Assembly: GCA_964059195.1 (NCBI GenBank)
Contig: CAXKWD010000007.1
Span: forward strand, 60,016,705-60,080,704
DNA: 64,000 bases
Direction of reading: 5' to 3'
Source of the DNA: Ectobius pallidus
Lineage: Eukaryota > Arthropoda > Insecta > Blattodea > Ectobiidae
Shown: piece after piece, positions 46,036 to 56,780 of the stretch
Layout: each line of letters begins with the position of its first letter
How positions within the stretch are numbered: position 1 is the first letter of the stretch
Made by a program: the position numbers and the translations under genes
Notes under the pieces: generated by a model
What the model was told of the DNA's origin: nothing
Seen by the model: the letters and a program-made list of their open reading frames with translations, nothing else
Database searches by the model: none

Positions 46036-46677
46036 TCATACATATATATATAATATTAGTTATATGAGTAATAAATACCATTTATGTTTACATAAACATT
46101 AAATAAAGTGATACAGAGAGTTAAAGCCCTTGAAAACGGAAATAAAATTATGAGCAGTTTACTAGCGGAATCTCGAAATCGACTCCGAAATTTAAAAGTG
46201 CTGTAATTTTTAACTATGTGAAAATAAATTAGCAAATGTATATATATTCTTGAGGGAAATTTAAATCTCTACAACTTATTTTCTCACACGTTTCCTGTAA
46301 AATGGAAAACAAAAGAGTTGCAAGGGCAAGTTTGACGGAAAACGTGAGGCGCCACAAATTTTTCTGCAAATTTTCCACTTTCACCGGCTCATTCTCGGAG
46401 TCGGTAACATATAGAGATAATTATGTATATACCGTTTTGTAGGGAATTTAATAAGCTTTAATTTTGAAAAGAATAACATTTTCTGTACGAAGCACCGTTT
46501 TCGATATTTGCGCCAAAAACTGAAAACAGGGACCTTTGAGCCTCTCCCCACCCCCCGCGGCACCTGATATTGGCGGGAAAATATTAGGCGTTGTTCAGGG
46601 GATATCCCACTACACATTCGTGAAAGATTTGGAACTACATGATTTAATGCAGCAAAAAATCCTAATTTGACTGGGCT
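46036..46677 (-). repeat. Right terminal inverted repeat, element A
   Basis: Reverse complement of 41716-42357; followed by ATGTT. Confidence 0.88.
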
Positions 46678-46682
46678 ATGTT

Positions 46683-48191
46683 AAGGTGGGCAGAAGTTGA
46701 GTTAGCTCTATGTCAGTTAGTTACCTGGAGCAGTCGAACTAAGAGCATGTTAACCTAGTTCTGTATCTCCAGTTCCTAACATTATACAGGTATGCAGAGA
46801 TAGTAACTGATTTTTCCATTGCGTTGGTGGGTTTTCTTTAGTTTTTTAGATTTCATTTACATTTAATTATTATGTTCAGTTAAATTTATTTCTACCCACC
46901 AGTTGATTGATTTTTTCGGTTGATTTGTCATATTATTATTATTTTATATTATTCTTATTATATTTTTGTTTTCTGAGTTTTGTATTTTGGCCATTTGCCA
47001 CGCTTTTGGGTTCTTGTGAGGAGAGATGGGTGACGTTACTCTTTTAGGTTTTAAATTTAATCTGATCTACATAATTAATTTTACTGGTCCTTGTAATTTT
47101 ACACCGATTGCCTTCTGGGAACAATTACACAAATAATATTTTGTATACTAATACTAATACTAATAATACTGCATTCCATGGATCCAAGAAATTTGGATGT
47201 GGAACAAGTCAGGACACACACACATTCACACACATACCCATACATACCTATTTACAAAACTTAAAACATAAAATATAGGTATATATACTGATTAGTGATC
47301 ACACATCTTAATATTCCCTGTTTTAGATTAAGTAATTTATTATACTGATCAAAAAGCAATAAAATTGTTGAAGCCTTCTTGATACATAACCTGCCTTCTT
47401 TCTATATTTGGCTACCAGATTCACGGCAGACGTGTTTACTCCGGGTTAAAATCAGTGTTTACTATAAATGGGTTAATAACTGGTAGGCCTACAGCATTTT
47501 TGTGTAGAAAGCCTTGGCACTCTTGGAAGACAGAACCAATATAAAAACTGGCACTCAGAAAAATTCATAGTCACGAAATCACAGGATGTTAAAATCATCA
47601 AATTACAGGTAATACAATGATTCATGCAGCATTCACTACCTTCTGATTAATCTCACATCACATGGTACGTGCTGCAGTTGTAACAACCATAACAGTGTAA
47701 CATTATATTTTCATTATTTTTAAAGTCATGCCTAGAATTACAGAACATTAGAAATTCTATATTAAAATAATACTGAATAAGATTATGGTGTATTTACAAT
47801 TACTTGTATGCAAACTGGGGAGTCTGCCTGGATGGCACACCCAGTATGACGATCTCTTTCTGTGCCCAAAGTAGCGGGTTTGTTCCTGATCAAGTCTATG
47901 GCATTATGTGTGTCCATGTCTGTAGATTTACAGGCATTTAAAAGAACACCCACAGGCCTAAGTTGCCTTACACTTTCTTTGTTAAATCTTTAATTTTCTG
48001 ATGAGATGTGAATTTTGTTTACCTTGTGTATTCGATAGCAGAGAAGTCATAGCTAATTGAGATGAAATTCAAAATCATGACAATATTTTAAAATTAAATA
48101 GATTATCCAGAACTCCTCTATTTTATCAACTTGCAAGTAATTTTATTTTCTTTGAGGCTTGACAATAATGACTGGCTACTCTTTTCTTCAG
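46683..48191 (+). other. PC2 intron, no gene seen
   Basis: AT-rich, with short AATACT (47149-47172) and CACA/CATACC (47213-47250) runs. It ends in the acceptor TTTTCTTCAG. Confidence 0.55.
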
Positions 48192-48425
48192 TCCACAGCT
48201 GTCCTGGAGAGACATACAACACCTGACTGTACTCACATCCAAACGCAACTCCCTGTTTGATGCCAAAGGACGATTTCACTGGACAATGAATGGAGTGGGC
48301 CTGGAGTTCAATCACTTGTTTGGTTTTGGTGTTTTGGATGCTGGTGCCATGGTGGCACTCGCCAAGCAGTGGAAGACTGTACCTGCCAGATATCACTGCG
48401 AGGGAGGAATGATTGCAAAAACTCA
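48192..48425 (+). CDS. amon: Prohormone convertase 2 (amontillado), end of catalytic domain
   Basis: The first base completes the Asn codon left open by the exon at 40581-40681, giving ...EANPQLSWRDIQHLTVLTSK. The exon then reads RNSLFDAKGRFHWTMNGVGL, EFNHLFGFGVLDAGAMVALA and KQWKTVPARYHC before the donor CA|GTAAGT, leaving in phase 2. The competing acceptor CCACAG at 48193-48198 would break the frame, which decides for 48192. This is the boundary between the catalytic and P domains. The minus-strand 92-codon frame here is its shadow. P-domain exons lie beyond the window or were not recognised. Confidence 0.94.
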
Positions 48426-48532
48426 GTAAGTCACATTATTATAACCAACAGTGTTCTGTAAGAATAAGCATTAACAACTGTTATCTTCGGTACATTTTAA
48501 TACACTTGTATGGAGGTATAGTAACCCCTCTA

Positions 48533-48686
48533 ATTTTGTTCTTATTATTATTGTTGTTATAATTGTAGTTATTATTGTTATTAAGTTATTATTGTTGTTA
48601 GTGTTAATATTATTATTGATGTTGTTATTGTTATTATTGTTGTTATTGTTATCTTGTTATTATTTATGTTATTGATTATGTTGTTA

Positions 48687-48742
<56 letters not shown>

Positions 48743-48765
48743 GTTATTATTATATTGCACTGAAC
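48533..48765. repeat. (TTA/TTG)n microsatellite
   Basis: A long imperfect trinucleotide run, purest at 48685-48742; it gives spurious poly-Leu and poly-Asn frames. The RTE-like LINE fragment begins right after it. Confidence 0.95.
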
Positions 48766-48774
48766 AAATAATAA

Positions 48775-49845
48775 CTTTGAAATTAGTCATGGCATATTAC
48801 AAAAAACGTAACAAGCCTCTGTCAATAACATTTATAGATTTCAAGAAAGCATATGACTCCATCCATAGATCATCATTAATAAAAATTTTAAGACATTTCG
48901 GTCTTCACCCAAAGCTAATCAAATTGGTGGAACTTACTCTAACTAATACAATTTCTAAAATAGCAGAGGAGAACTTTCTGAACCTTTCTTGGTAACAACT
49001 GGTCTGAGACAGGGCGACGGTCTGTCCCCTCTTCTTTTTAACTGTGCATTGGAGTACGTTATGAGGGAATGGTACAGAAACAATCCGAAAAATATAAAAA
49101 TTGGAACCCAAAAGGACAATATACAGTTAAATTGTTTAGGATTTGCCGATGATCTAGCATTTCTGGCCAATGATATTCAGGAAGCAAAACGACAAATTAA
49201 ATCTCTGCAAGAAATAGCCCAAAATATTGGCTTAAAAATTTCATTTGAAAAAACAGAAATAATGCTAACCCAAATGCCGCTAGCAAACAAAATTGAGGTG
49301 GGAGGCCAAGAAATAAAAATTGTAGAAAAATTTAAATATTTACCGGTAGGTGAAATAATCACTTACAACATGAATGAGAAACCAGCATGGCAAAATAGAA
49401 TAGATAAACTGGTTAGAGCACAGCATGTTACCAAGAATACATACAATAAAAAATGCCTCTCAATAGCAAACAAATTGAAACATTATAAAACAGTGACTCA
49501 ACCGCAAATCACTTACGCATGTGAAACACTATTCAAAACAACTAACACAGTTGTAATAGAGTACTCAAGGTAGAAAGGAGAATAGTAAGAACCTGTTTAA
49601 ACAAAAATTACCAAGTAAATGGAGTCTGGAAACTAGCTTCTAATGAAACAGTATATAAAGAAATAGAACCAGTGACAAGTACAATGAAAAAAAAACGAAT
49701 ATCATTTTTGGGACATATTTTACAGACACCAGAAAATAGAATTAGCAGAAAAATAATAGAAAAATAATAGAAAAATTATGGAAGAGTAAGAGTAAGAAAA
49801 ATATAAGATGGATTACAGAACTTAAGGAAGATATGGCAGTAGTAT
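48775..49845 (+). pseudogene. RTE/L1-like LINE reverse transcriptase fragment
   Basis: RT motif A (PLSITFIDFKKAYDSIHRSS, about 48815-48870) is in one frame; after a one-base shift near 48970 come motif B (TTGLRQGDGLSPLLFNCALE, about 48990-49050) and the catalytic FADDLAFLA (about 49140-49165). Then KFKYLPVGEI, QPQITYACETLF (about 49498) and, after another shift at about 49573, RRIVRTCLNKNYQ and KKRISFLGHILQTPENR (about 49690-49740), the C-terminal connection. The 5' end (endonuclease) is missing. The QGDGLSPLLFN motif suggests RTE- or L1-like, not the other LINEs in the window. Confidence 0.8.
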
Positions 49846-50148
49846 GGTTTTGTTCATTACCCCTTGGGTGGGGCCCGATACTGTCCCGCAACATTGGGTG
49901 GGGCAGGTCAAAGTCCATCTCGCAGCGTGTTGCAGGGGCAAAGTCCGCAAATGACGTCATCCAAGATGGCGGCGCGCTAGACCACGTGACCGGCAGTAGG
50001 TTTCATATTACAGCACGAAGCGTAAATGCATCGTCATCATTATATTCCGCCATACAATTTTGCCGTAAGATGTTTATTTCTCTAATACATTCATTTTTTC
50101 ACTATGGTCCTGGGATCGACTCAGCCTGGATACCTAAGGCTGTTAACC

Positions 50149-50199
<51 letters not shown>

Positions 50200-51108
50200 T
50201 ACTTCTTTGTTTACATATCGAATTCTAAAAGATATTACGATAGCATAAAGGCGACCAGTGCGTAAAACTCATAATAATATTATGTTAATAATTACGGCAT
50301 TATAAAATTCGCGTACAGAAAGCTAGCATGTGATTTATACATGTGGAGTACAGAGATTTGCTGAGGTAATCGGAAGTCTCATCTCGCAAGATTTCTACTC
50401 ACCTTGCAGGGGTCATATGCAGACGCAAGCGTTCTAGTATGTCTTATCTCGCACTCGTGTCACCTACATTTCAGCTCTTTAATTCTCCATTCATAACAGT
50501 GATATTTCATTTATCCATTTAATCTTTAAATCCTAGTTTATTAATCTACCTAGTGCTTTTATTAATTTTATGCTTTGAAGCGGACTTGGTCCTCACGGTT
50601 GCTCCTGGTGAAAATAGAAAAATGGTTTTCAATGCAAGGTTTTAGCGAGAGATTTGAAATTCTAATACGTAATTCTTTAGAAAATGGCTTCTAGCGCGTA
50701 ATTTAAAATTATGAACAAATGACATTGTGGCAGATTTGTAGTATATTTTTACGAGAGAGTTCATTTCACAATAGGTATCATATTACCAAAGTCAGCATTT
50801 TATTTTCTACGTTTTGTCACACAATCCCCGCGGATCATATTAAGTCTTTGTTCATACGAACTAAAACATAATGCTACGACAGCATTTTTTTCCAAACGTA
50901 TCTTCAAACAAAAGTTTAATTTCTTTATTCATATACAAGAAATGATATGATGTTGATTCATCAAATTCTTTATTTATGACGTCATCATTACAAACAGGCT
51001 CATGCATGCTTCAAGTTCATACACGGCACGTGTGCGGAAGTTAAGTAGGTCACACATCTCATATTACAGAACAAGTCTCTGCAAGTCACGGCTAGCTCAC
51101 AGCGTCAG
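49846..51108. other. Spacer upstream of the zinc-finger/polymerase gene
   Basis: It holds a (TTA)n run at 50148-50197, possibly the tail of the LINE fragment, then AT-rich DNA with no gene. The 131-codon frame at 49833-50228 has no domain. No inverted repeat matching the region behind the polymerase gene was found by eye. Confidence 0.45.
50148..50197. repeat. (TTA)n microsatellite
   Basis: About 16 trinucleotide units. Confidence 0.95.
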
Positions 51109-51116
51109 TATATAAG
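51109..51116 (+). promoter_or_regulatory. TATA box (TATATAAG) of the zinc-finger/polymerase gene
   Basis: TATATAAG is followed about 25-30 bases later by pyrimidine/CA sequence suitable for transcription start (about 51137-51142). That places the ATG at 51120 upstream of the transcript and favours the ATG at 51174 (ATCATGG) as the start codon. Confidence 0.6.
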
Positions 51117-51173
51117 GCGATGACGCCACCGCATCACATTCACTTCTTCGCAGACCGTCGCCGACTACACATC

Positions 51174-54100
51174 ATGGAGAGCTCGTCCGCCGTCGTCTTC
51201 CAATGTGGTGAGTGTGCTTCAAGGTACAGACACAAGAAACATCTAGTAAGGCACATCAACCAACATCATAAGAAAAGTGACTACAAGTGTGAAATATGCG
51301 GTGTGATATTTACACGAAGTGATGTGCTAAAAAGACATGCACGAGAAAATCATGCCGTTACTGCCTTCACCTGTAACATTTGTCACTCCAACTTCTCATC
51401 GGCACGAAACTTAAGTAGACACCAGGAGAGGAGCCACCACCCAGCAACAAGGGACGCTGTCAATCGCATTGGGCTGTATCACCAGGCAGGCCACTTGTAC
51501 TTTCCTGCTGAAGCCGGGACATCATGCAACGGAGGCGAGACCTCGAGGATTCCCGTGCGCGGTGGTGGTCAAAGCCAGGAACCCGCCCGATTACAGGTAC
51601 GTTTTATTACATTATCAATCATGTTTTTTAAAATGTAAATACATACATCATAGTAGCGGTGTAACACATGATTACATTTTATTTTTATAGGTCGGAGCGA
51701 GGAGCTACGATGCGGACGATGCCAGACAAAACAACACCGATCGCTTCCATCTACCAGCCCATAGCGGGGACGGAGTAGCCCACCCACCGATGGTTGTAGA
51801 GGAGGCCACGCCTTCAGGTGTACGTTTACAGGTATGTAGTGAAATTATTATTATTATTTCAGTGATTGTACAAGATATTATTATTATTATTATTTCTGTG
51901 ATGGTACAAGACATCGAACTTATTTTTTCCTTATAAAACTCAGTATTACTTTTTCTATGTTACTGAATGGATAAAAAGCAAGACAGAAAACTTAATTTTG
52001 TTAATTTTTTCCACGTTACTGAATGTGAGACTTTATATTTCAATGATTAAACAAGACAGAAAACTTATTTTTTATCAAGAGATAAAACTTAATATTATTT
52101 TTTATATTAGTACAGAACGGTTAAAATCTAGACATTAAACTCGTAAATCTTAATATTTTATATTTCTGTTGTTATAGAATGCCAGACCAGTGAGTGCACA
52201 GACTTCCGCCCGTCCACATGATGACCTATACCAACCTGGGCCATCAGGTGTACAACCACAGGTATGTTATTATTATTATTATTATTATTATTGTGCATAA
52301 CATTAAACTTATTTTTTATCACAGTACAAGACATAAAACGTAATATTATTTTTTTATATTGGTATAGAATAATTAAAAACAAGTCATAAAACTTTATTTC
52401 TTTTACCATAAATCTTACTATTTTATTTTTTATTGGTCATACCATCAAACTTATTTCTTTTATGATAAAACTTAATATTATTTTCTATATTAGTACAGAA
52501 CTGATAAAAACAAGACAGAAAACGTAATTTTTTATCATAAATCTTAATATTTTATATTTCTATTGTTACAGAACACAGAGTCCAACCGTCAGTCGCGACC
52601 TAGCGTTACCATGCTTATGCGTGATATTCCACAGGTATGTACAGTGAAATATCTTAGTATTTTATTATGCCATTCGCTTACAAAAGTCTAGATTGCTAAT
52701 GTCGATGTTTTTTCGTTATTACAGAGTCAAGGTGGAATGGATCGTGGCGCTATGACCAACTCAACATCGGCAGAAACATGTGAGTTTTTACCTGTTGAAA
52801 CTGCGTTCAGGTCACGACTGGCAACATATGCTACATTAGATGTTCCAGCCGGCGATATGGAATCTGTCCTGTCATCATACCAGTATAAAATTGAAAACCT
52901 TCTGTCAGAGTCACTGTCAAAATTTGCATCAATTAAATTTAATATTTTTGTAGAGTGTGAATTTAAACATCTAGAGCTAAATTGTTGTTTGAGAAATTTT
53001 AAGACAAAAAATGAGGCATTGCTTAGAACATCAAATATTCACGAAGTAGTATCTAGACACATTTCTAAAATTCAGGCTGAGATGCAAGATAGTGAAATGC
53101 GAGGGTCTGGGTGGTTTTACAATAAAATCCACAAAATTGAAATTCGCATCAATGAATACTTACCATTTGCAGGGCGTAAGCATATGATCCTCCCTGGTAA
53201 ATTCCAGCATCAGAAGTCATTAATTAATATTGATAATGATGATGACTACTGTTTCAAGTATTGTGTTTTATCAAAATTTATTGAGTCTGATAAGGATTTG
53301 TGGGCCAGTTATCTTACCAGACCAGAGTTGAGCGACAAGTACGACTGGAACTGTGTGAAATTCCCCGTTTCGATTCATGATATTGAAAAGTTTTCCAAAA
53401 GAAACAATATTTCGATCAACGTTTTCGGCCTAGAGGAAAAACGGGATGGGAAAAATATTTCTTATTTCGTATTTCCTATCAGAATTGTTGAAAAGGAATT
53501 AGATGATCATAGAGATCTTTTGTATGTATGTAATGAGGAAAATTCACATTACATCGTCATTTCCGATTTCGATGCATTTGTAAGACCTTTTGTAACAGCC
53601 AACCATCTTCAAGTCAGAGTTTGTAAACGGTGTTTTACACATTTCCAAGCGTACGAAGGTAAGTCTGCCGACGTAAGGTTGAAAGAACATTTGACGTTAT
53701 GCAACTCGTTCAGCCCAGTCAGGTGCGAAATTCCTAAAAATCCTGAAGTCGTATTCAACAAGCCCGAATATTCGCAAAAGATCAGATTTGTCATCTATGC
53801 GGATTTCGAGTGTTTGCTGGAACCGATATCAGGATGTTTGGGAGATCCGCAGAAAAGCTGGACTACTCCTTATCAGAAGCATAAACCTTTTAGTTTTTGT
53901 TATTTCATCAAAGATGCTGAGGGCGCATATTCTCAATTGAGACTTTTTAGAGGGGAGGATGCCAGTGGCGAGTTTATGCGCTCGCTCGTCGCTGATGCTA
54001 AAGAAATTGATAAGATCTTGAACAGTGTAAATAAGCCCATGACCCCTCTGACAGAAGATGAAATTAGGGTATACAATAGCGCTACTATTTGTCATATTTG

Positions 54101-56240
54101 TGGTGAGGGTAACTTTACCGATGTGAACTATAAAGTAAGGGACCATTGCCATGTTAGTGGCCGGTTCAGAGGAGCCGCCCACAGAAATTGTAATTTGAAT
54201 TATAGGAACCAGACATTTGTCCCTATTGTATTGCATAACATGTCCAACTATGATGCCCATTTCATTGTGACAGAACTTGGTTTCGATCAGAATAGAATCA
54301 ACGTCATATGTAATAGTCAAGAAAAGTATGTCACATTTTCAAAATTTATTCCCTCCTCTTATTTGAAGAGGGGAGGTATGGAGTTAAGATTTATAGACTC
54401 GTTTCGGTTCATGGCAAGCAGTCTGGAAAAGCTAGCAAACAATCTACCTAAAGATAAATTTATAGAAACAGCAAAAGTATTTGGTGAAAACGCCGATTTG
54501 GTGTGTCGAAAGGGAGTGTTTCCCTACGACTACGTCACCTCAGTTGAAATTTTGAAGGAGAAGAAATTGCCTCCCAAAGATGCATTTTATAATAGACTCG
54601 TGAATGAGAACGTCTCTGACCAAGACTACTCTCACGCGAGAAACGTTTGGAATTCTTTCTCGATCAGCTCATTAGGAGAATATTCAGACTTGTATTTAAA
54701 ATCCGATGTTTTGATTTTGACCGACGTCTTTGAAAACTTTAGACAGATGTGTTTTGAGACGTACGGAATGGATTGTTTGTACTATTCCACAGTTCCAGGC
54801 TTTGCTTACTCAGCTATGTTGAAGTTCACAAAGGTAAAATTACCGCTTTTGACCGATATGGATATGATCCAAATGTTTGAACGCGGGATAAGAGGTGGAA
54901 TTTGTCAGTGTGTGACAAGGCACGCTGTTGCAAACAATAACATGTGTGATGAATATGATGAGACAGCAAAAAAATCTTTTCTTTATTATGTCGATGCCAA
55001 TAACCTTTATGGTTATGCGATGTCCCAGGCATTGCCGTCAGGCGAGTTCCGCTGGCTCGACAAACATGAGATAGCGTCCTTTGACATCATGTCCATACCG
55101 GTCAATTCTAAATTAGGATATGTGCTTGAGGTAGACATTGAGTATCCAGACCATCTTCACGATGCTCATTCTGATCTCCCTTTCTGTGCGGAGATGAAAT
55201 TTCCTTCAGGCAGCAGAAACAAAAAATTATTAACTACTTTGGAGCCAAAAGAAAAATATGTCGTTCATCACACGGTACTTAAGCAAGCCGTGCAACACGG
55301 ACTGAGGTTATCCAAGATCCATAGAGTTATCGAATTTCAACAAAGCTGCTGGTTGAAACCCTACATTGACTATAACACGGCCAAGCGTAGAGCTGCAGCC
55401 AACAACTTTGAGAAAGACTTTTTTAAATTGATGAATAACGCCGTTTTTGGCAAGACTATGGAAAATGTGAGGAAACGTATCAATTTTCGGCTTGTATCAA
55501 GTGAGAAGGAAATTCGAAAGCTGGTAGCCAAAAGTAACTTTATGGATAGAACAATTTATAACGAAAACTTGGTTGGTGTCCATCTAGCAAAAACTAGTTT
55601 AGTGTTTGATAAGGCCATCTATGTCGGCATGTCTATTTTGGAAATTTCGAAAACTAGGATGTATGAGTTCCATTATGATACCATGAAAAATTTTTATAAA
55701 GAAGGATTGAAATTGTGCTACATGGACACGGACAGCTTCGTCTATAGAATTGAAACGGATGACCTCTTCCGTGATATGATGCATTTCCGAGATGAGCTGG
55801 ATACTAGCGTCTACCCACCCGAACATCCCTTGTATTCAAACGAAAACAAGGCGGTGGTTGGGAAATTCAAAGATGAAGGAGCTGGTCACTCCATAAAGGC
55901 ATTCGTAGGTCTGCGAACGAAAATGTACGCCATAAAATTTAATGATATGGTCATCAAAAAATTGAAAGGCGTTAAGAAAAACGTCATTGACAAAGATGTC
56001 AACTTTGAAGATTATGTTGGTTGTCTACAGAGCGGACAGTCAACATTCTCGTTAAACAGATCCATCAGATCATACAAGCATAATGTATTCTCGATTTCTA
56101 TGAATAAATTGACTTTATCCGGCAACGACGACAAGCGTCATATTATGGAAAATTGTGTGGACACTCTCGCTCACGGACACTACAAAATCAGGGAGGAGGA
56201 GTGTGATGATGAACCTCCTACTAAAAAATGTAAATTGTAA
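51174..56240 (+). CDS. C2H2 zinc-finger / protein-primed family B DNA polymerase, five exons, 1,408 aa
   Basis: Exons 51174-51596, 51691-51831, 52178-52261, 52572-52634 and 52725-56240; every intron is phase 0 with GT..AG borders and each of the first four exons ends in CAG. Residues 10-90 hold three C2H2 fingers (FQCGECASRYRHKKHLVRHI, YKCEICGVIFTRSDVLKRH, FTCNICHSNFSSARNLSRH). The DNA_pol_B_2-type polymerase follows: exonuclease motifs YADFEC (about 597), NMSNYDAHF (about 742) and YLKSD (about 895), an HNH-like zinc segment (CHICG ... DHCHVSGRFRGAAHRNCN, about 693-728), and polymerase motifs DANNLYG (about 993), NNAVFGK (about 1141), YMDTDS (about 1236) and TKMYAIK (about 1302). All catalytic residues are present. 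It ends in a basic KKCKL. Relatives occur in Polintons, adintoviruses and bidnaviruses. No integrase, capsid or protease gene is beside it, so it is either a domesticated gene or a PolB-only element. Confidence 0.88.
51832..52724 (+). repeat. Diverged intron repeats around exons 3 and 4
   Basis: The phrases 'acaagacagaaaactta', 'aaaacttaatattatttt' and 'taatattttatatttct(g/a)ttgtta(t/c)ag' recur in introns 2, 3 and 4, with exons 3 and 4 following similar acceptor sequences. Exons 2 and 3 end in similar codons (PSGVRLQ and PSGVQPQ). This points to local duplication of exon-intron units. Confidence 0.6.
51843..51893. repeat. (ATT)n runs in intron 2
   Basis: Two short trinucleotide runs; a third lies at 52266-52295 in intron 3. 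Confidence 0.85.
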
Positions 56241-56582
56241 AAATGTATATTTGTTTATAGACTTTGCTTTATGAAATATTATCTGTAATTTATATGATGT
56301 AAGAAAGAATCAATATTTATATTCTGTATGATGTATGATACATTAAACGATGTATGAAGCATTAAAATGTTACTGTTATCCCATGATTTTTTTATTATTA
56401 TATGATGTATGATACAATATTTGTAATACTTATGATGTGAGAATTGTAATACATATGATATGAAAAATATTATACTTTGTATAATCTGTGTTAAAATAAA
56501 ATATTAAACAGATGCATTATCTTTAATTTTATCCCCGAGCTTAAAAATCCCACTCCCTACACATATACCTCCTTCCTCCCTC
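56241..56582 (+). terminator. 3' untranslated region with poly(A) signal
   Basis: AT-rich with repeated 'atgatgtatga' phrases (56294-56420); AATAAA lies at 56495-56500 in AAAATAAAATATT. No further coding. Confidence 0.6.
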
Positions 56583-56729
56583 TTTTTTCTAGGCAGAACT
56601 AGTCTAGACTGGTTTTTTCTAGACAGAACTAGTATGGATTGGATTTCTCTAGACTGAACTAGTATGGACTGGTTTCTTCTAGGTAGATCTAGTCTGGACT
56701 GGTTTTTTCTAGTCAGAACTAGTCTAGGC
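56583..56729. repeat. 30-bp tandem repeat, five copies
   Basis: Units start at 56583, 56613, 56643, 56673 and 56703 (the last is incomplete). The consensus has a T-run, CTAG, then (C/A)AGAACTAGT and ATGGA/CTAGA followed by CTGG. ACTAGT is palindromic and CTAG recurs twice or more per unit. Confidence 0.92.
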
Positions 56730-56780
56730 GTAGTCCACGACGGTAAGTATCCTTTTTTTTATCAAGAACATGAAATATAA

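Larger units (their letters stand above)
41716..46677 (-). mobile_element. Long-TIR element with XPG/FEN1-like gene, copy A
   Basis: About 640-bp inverted repeats (41716-42357 and 46036-46677) end in AGCCCAGTCAAATTA and are flanked by a perfect 5-bp duplication ATGTT (41711-41715 and 46678-46682). It is 4,962 bp including a 1.8-kb hAT-like insertion. The single gene inside (minus) reads from just inside the right TIR to just inside the left one. No second gene is seen. TIR start and gene content match element B at 9913-14325. Confidence 0.85.

Noticed and set aside
48581..48790. Poly-Asn and poly-Leu frames
   Set aside because: Trinucleotide microsatellite.
51120..51173. Upstream ATG at 51120 as the start of the zinc-finger/polymerase protein
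   Set aside because: It lies only 4 bp after the TATA box, so it would precede the transcription start; the ATG at 51174 has a better context.
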